Assembly: GCA_037440345.1 (NCBI GenBank)
Contig: JBBIUJ010000163.1
Location: 1-8,951 of the forward strand
DNA length: 8,951 bases
Direction of reading: 5' to 3'
From: CAINVV01 sp037440345
GTDB taxonomy: Bacteria > Bacteroidota > Bacteroidia > Bacteroidales > Prolixibacteraceae
Part shown: positions 7,158 to 8,951 of the stretch, in pieces
Position numbering within the stretch: the stretch's first letter is position 1
How the letters are laid out: the number at the start of each line of letters is the position of its first letter
Position numbers and translations under genes: made by a program
Notes under the pieces: model-generated
The model's database searches: none
Told to the model about the DNA's origin: nothing
The model's input: only the letters and a program-made list of their open reading frames with translations

Positions 7158-7269
7158 AATACCCACATAATCATTTTCGGTTGGTGTGAATATTCTCTCA
7201 TGGGTATTTCATGGATATAAATGCAATTTCTCCATGAAATTTTAAAATTGTATTTTAATATTTCATGGA
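7158..7269 (-). promoter_or_regulatory. Chain of competing dyads upstream of the DUF4143 ATPase (operator cluster or structured leader)
   Basis: A 10-bp arm, ATTTCATGGA, occurs at 7206-7215 and 7260-7269, and its exact reverse complement TCCATGAAAT at 7231-7240. The 7231-7269 pair extends inward (TTAAAAT 7242-7248 with ATTTTAA 7252-7258) to a near-perfect palindrome: 17 of 18 pairs, 3-nt loop. The middle arm can instead pair with 7206-7215. A further 8-bp inverted repeat, AATACCCA (7158-7165) with TGGGTATT (7201-7208), overlaps the 7206-7215 arm by 3 nt. The arms therefore form a series of mutually exclusive pairings ahead of the gene start at 7072. The repeats are seen directly; a role as repressor sites or RNA switch is inferred. 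Confidence 0.6.
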
Positions 7270-7277
7270 CAAATGTA
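7270..7277 (-). promoter_or_regulatory. Candidate Bacteroidota -7 box for the DUF4143 ATPase gene
   Basis: On the minus strand this reads TACATTTG, an exact match to TAnnTTTG, directly abutting the 7231-7269 palindrome. A start near 7265 would give a leader of about 190 nt and place transcription initiation inside the first ATTTCATGGA arm. No well-spaced TTTG -33 box is seen, so the call is tentative. Confidence 0.4.
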
Positions 7278-7360
7278 AACAATATTTTTCATATTCATGT
7301 GTAAATCAAGAAAATAATTAATAGAATGAAATCGAATGGACAATTCAAAATTATTTTGAG

Positions 7361-7400
7361 AAAGGGAGAAAAGAAAATGGGAGAATCTCTTCCCCCATTT
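7361..7400 (-). terminator. Probable terminator of the GH13 gene
   Basis: Reading leftward from the GH13 stop at 7436, the minus strand meets AAATGGG (7400-7394), an inner AGA/TCT pair and CCCATTT (7381-7375), followed by the pyrimidine tract TCTTTTCTCCCTTT (7374-7361). The stem is 7 bp plus 3 inner pairs with a bulge, and the U-tract is broken by C residues, so it is weak but well placed, about 35 bp after the stop. The rest of 7073-7435 holds the ATPase leader and no gene. Confidence 0.45.
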
Positions 7401-7435
7401 CACGGTGTTCACTTTTACTATCTATCAATCAATCT

Positions 7436-8951
7436 TCATTTTAATTCAACAATCATGGCTGTATGTGCAGGGATTTTAAGGGTTGAAAGATCATCGACCT
7501 GTTTTCCTGAAATCACTTCAAATCCTTTGTTTGCACCTTTGAGGCCTTCGCTGTAGTGATTGTTTTTGAATGGTTTCTCCTCGGCGCTGTTGTTAAAGAT
7601 GACCATGATGTTCTCTTTGTCGTTGTAACGGAAGAATGCATAAACGCCATCTTTCACCAAATAGTGCAGCATTTTACCTGTATGGATCACCTCTTTGCCT
7701 TTACGCCATGTGATCAGTTTTTTCAGGTATTGCTGCGCCTCCTTTTGCTGGGCTGTCAGGCCTTCGCCTGTAAAGCCATTGATTTTATCGCCTGCCCAGC
7801 CTCCGGGAAAGTCTTTGCGGAGCATGCCGTCGCCATCGCTTTTGCGGCCGGTCATCAGGATGTCGCTACCATAATAAATTTGCGGGATTCCCCGGATGGT
7901 CATCAGGTAGGCCATGGCCATTTTGAATTTGCTGAAATCTTCGTGAATGGCCGTAAAGAAACGTTCCGTATCGTGGTTATCGGCAAAGACCACCAGATCT
8001 TTGGGATTCGGATAGAGGAAGTCAAGTGCGAGGACATCGTACAACCGGTTGAGCCCTTCGCTCCAACCCTCTTTTTCGCTGAATGCCCTGACAATACCAT
8101 CCTGCAACGGGAAATCCATCAAACTGCGCAGGTAGGAGCGATATCCGTCCGGATTGACTTTCCCCTTTTGCCAGTAAGCAACCTGAACCTGATTGGTATT
8201 CCACTCCTCGCCGACAATATTGAAATCGGGGTATTCGACCATCACTTCGCGGGTCCATTCGGCCATCATCTCAGGATCGGGATAGGGGTAGGTATCCATG
8301 CGGATGCCTGAAAGTCCGACATATTCGATCCACCAGATGGAATTCTGGATCAGGTACCTGGCCATCAACGGATTTTTTTGATTCAGGTCGGGCATGGAAG
8401 GTACGAACCAGCCATCGTGGAACTCATCCTTGTCGCATTGTGCCCCGTAAGGATCCTGCTGAACCGATTTGCGGTGGTTGGTAATGGTTTTTGCATCGGC
8501 ATTTAGCCAATCTTTGCAGGGAAGGTCTTTCATCCACCAGTGGCCGGTACCGCAATGGTTGAAGATCATGTCCATGATCATTTTGATCCCCTTTTTCTTT
8601 GCTGCCTCTGCAAGTTGACGGTAATCCTCGTTGCTTCCGTAGCGACGATCTACACGATAGAAGTCGGTCGTAGCGTACCCGTGGTAGGAGGCTTGCGGCA
8701 TGTCGTTCTCCAAAACAGGATTGAGCCAAAGGGCGGTATATCCCTGGTCAGCAACATAATCAAGATGATCGAGCATCCCTTTGATATCCCCGCCATGGCG
8801 GCCATATTGTTCCGACCTGTTCAATTTATCTGCCATCTCCGGTTTGGAGTCGTTCGAAGGATCGCCATTGGCAAAACGGTCAGGCATGATGAGGTAGAGC
8901 ACATCTGAACTGTTGAACCCGGTCCGGTTGGCGGAACCTGCCTCACGTGCT
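7436..8951 (-). CDS. GH13 alpha-amylase family enzyme, cyclomaltodextrinase/neopullulanase (SusA)-like, N-terminus missing
   Basis: The frame is open to the right edge, so the gene is 5'-partial; a GTG at 8902 lies inside the frame and is not the start. The 504 visible residues begin just before the (beta/alpha)8 barrel (VLYLIMPDRFANGDPSND). All four GH13 conserved regions are present: DMIFNHCG, GIRMDTYPYP (nucleophile Asp, codon 8294-8296), NIVGEEW (acid/base Glu, codon 8207-8209) and FADNHD (transition-state Asp, codon 7970-7972). RHGGDIKGMLDHLDYVADQGYTALW and WFVPSMPDLNQ-type motifs fit cyclomaltodextrinase-like enzymes that hydrolyse alpha-1,4-glucans or maltodextrins. The last ~90 residues form the beta-rich C-terminal domain. 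The missing part should hold the start, perhaps a signal peptide, and an N-terminal beta domain. It is followed by a probable terminator and the ATPase gene on the same strand. Confidence 0.95.
   Translation of the reverse strand, partial: AREAGSANRTGFNSSDVLYLIMPDRFANGDPSNDSKPEMADKLNRSEQYGRHGGDIKGMLDHLDYVADQGYTALWLNPVLENDMPQASYHGYATTDFYRVDRRYGSNEDYRQLAEAAKKKGIKMIMDMIFNHCGTGHWWMKDLPCKDWLNADAKTITNHRKSVQQDPYGAQCDKDEFHDGWFVPSMPDLNQKNPLMARYLIQNSIWWIEYVGLSGIRMDTYPYPDPEMMAEWTREVMVEYPDFNIVGEEWNTNQVQVAYWQKGKVNPDGYRSYLRSLMDFPLQDGIVRAFSEKEGWSEGLNRLYDVLALDFLYPNPKDLVVFADNHDTERFFTAIHEDFSKFKMAMAYLMTIRGIPQIYYGSDILMTGRKSDGDGMLRKDFPGGWAGDKINGFTGEGLTAQQKEAQQYLKKLITWRKGKEVIHTGKMLHYLVKDGVYAFFRYNDKENIMVIFNNSAEEKPFKNNHYSEGLKGANKGFEVISGKQVDDLSTLKIPAHTAMIVELK

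Noticed and set aside
7206..7269. CRISPR-like spaced repeats
   Set aside because: Only three 10-bp arms in mixed orientation with unequal AT-rich spacing; these are dyads, not a repeat-spacer array, and no cas gene is nearby.
7556..8311. 251-codon plus-strand open frame opposite the GH13 gene
   Set aside because: It is antisense to the catalytic barrel with all GH13 motifs intact; no start context or recognisable domain.
8900..8902. GTG as the start of the GH13 gene
   Set aside because: The frame stays open to the window edge with a conserved-looking GFNSSD segment leading into the barrel, so the true start lies outside the window.

Overview
The window looks like a chromosomal segment from a member of the Bacteroidota, probably a Bacteroidales/Marinilabiliales-type environmental or gut anaerobe. 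The signs are the SusA/cyclomaltodextrinase-like GH13 enzyme, the Bacteroidota-style arabinose/fucose-isomerase-like protein, a stand-alone AAA+/DUF4143 ATPase, two perfect TAnnTTTG-type promoter -7 boxes, general lack of strong Shine-Dalgarno sequences, and dispersed GTAGCCCGGGGT-type palindromes. The genus cannot be fixed from the sequence.

Layout. 2-244 (+) is the 3' end of an unrecognised gene. 245-570 holds no gene but contains a nested inverted-repeat element bounded by perfect 15-bp inverted repeats. 571-3419 (-) is a two-gene, translationally coupled unit: a CPA2-type cation:proton antiporter followed by an L-arabinose/L-fucose-isomerase-like enzyme, with a 4-bp ATGA overlap. 3498-3965 (-) is an NTF2/SnoaL-like protein. 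3980-4256 is a 277-bp non-autonomous inverted-repeat element (MITE-like) with a perfect 5-bp ATTAG target duplication; it fills almost the whole gap up to 4275-5114 (-), a double-domain PhnB-like VOC protein. 5318-5974 (+) is a six-helix membrane protein of unknown function. It converges with, and overlaps by 69 bp, the AAA+/DUF4143 ATPase at 5906-7072 (-). 7073-7435 is a long AT-rich leader/intergenic region with a perfect -7 box, three copies of a 10-bp ATTTCATGGA arm in mutually exclusive dyads, and a probable terminator of the next gene. 7436-8951 (-) is a GH13 alpha-amylase/cyclomaltodextrinase whose N-terminus lies beyond the right edge.

The gene set reads as a mix of carbohydrate use (GH13 enzyme, sugar-isomerase-like enzyme), ion homeostasis (antiporter) and small stand-alone proteins (NTF2-like, VOC). 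It is not one obvious pathway. No RNA genes, CRISPR arrays, complete insertion sequences or recognisable defence system were seen. The most unusual signals are non-coding: the ATTAG-flanked MITE, the palindromic element at 275-546, and the chain of competing dyads in front of the DUF4143 ATPase.
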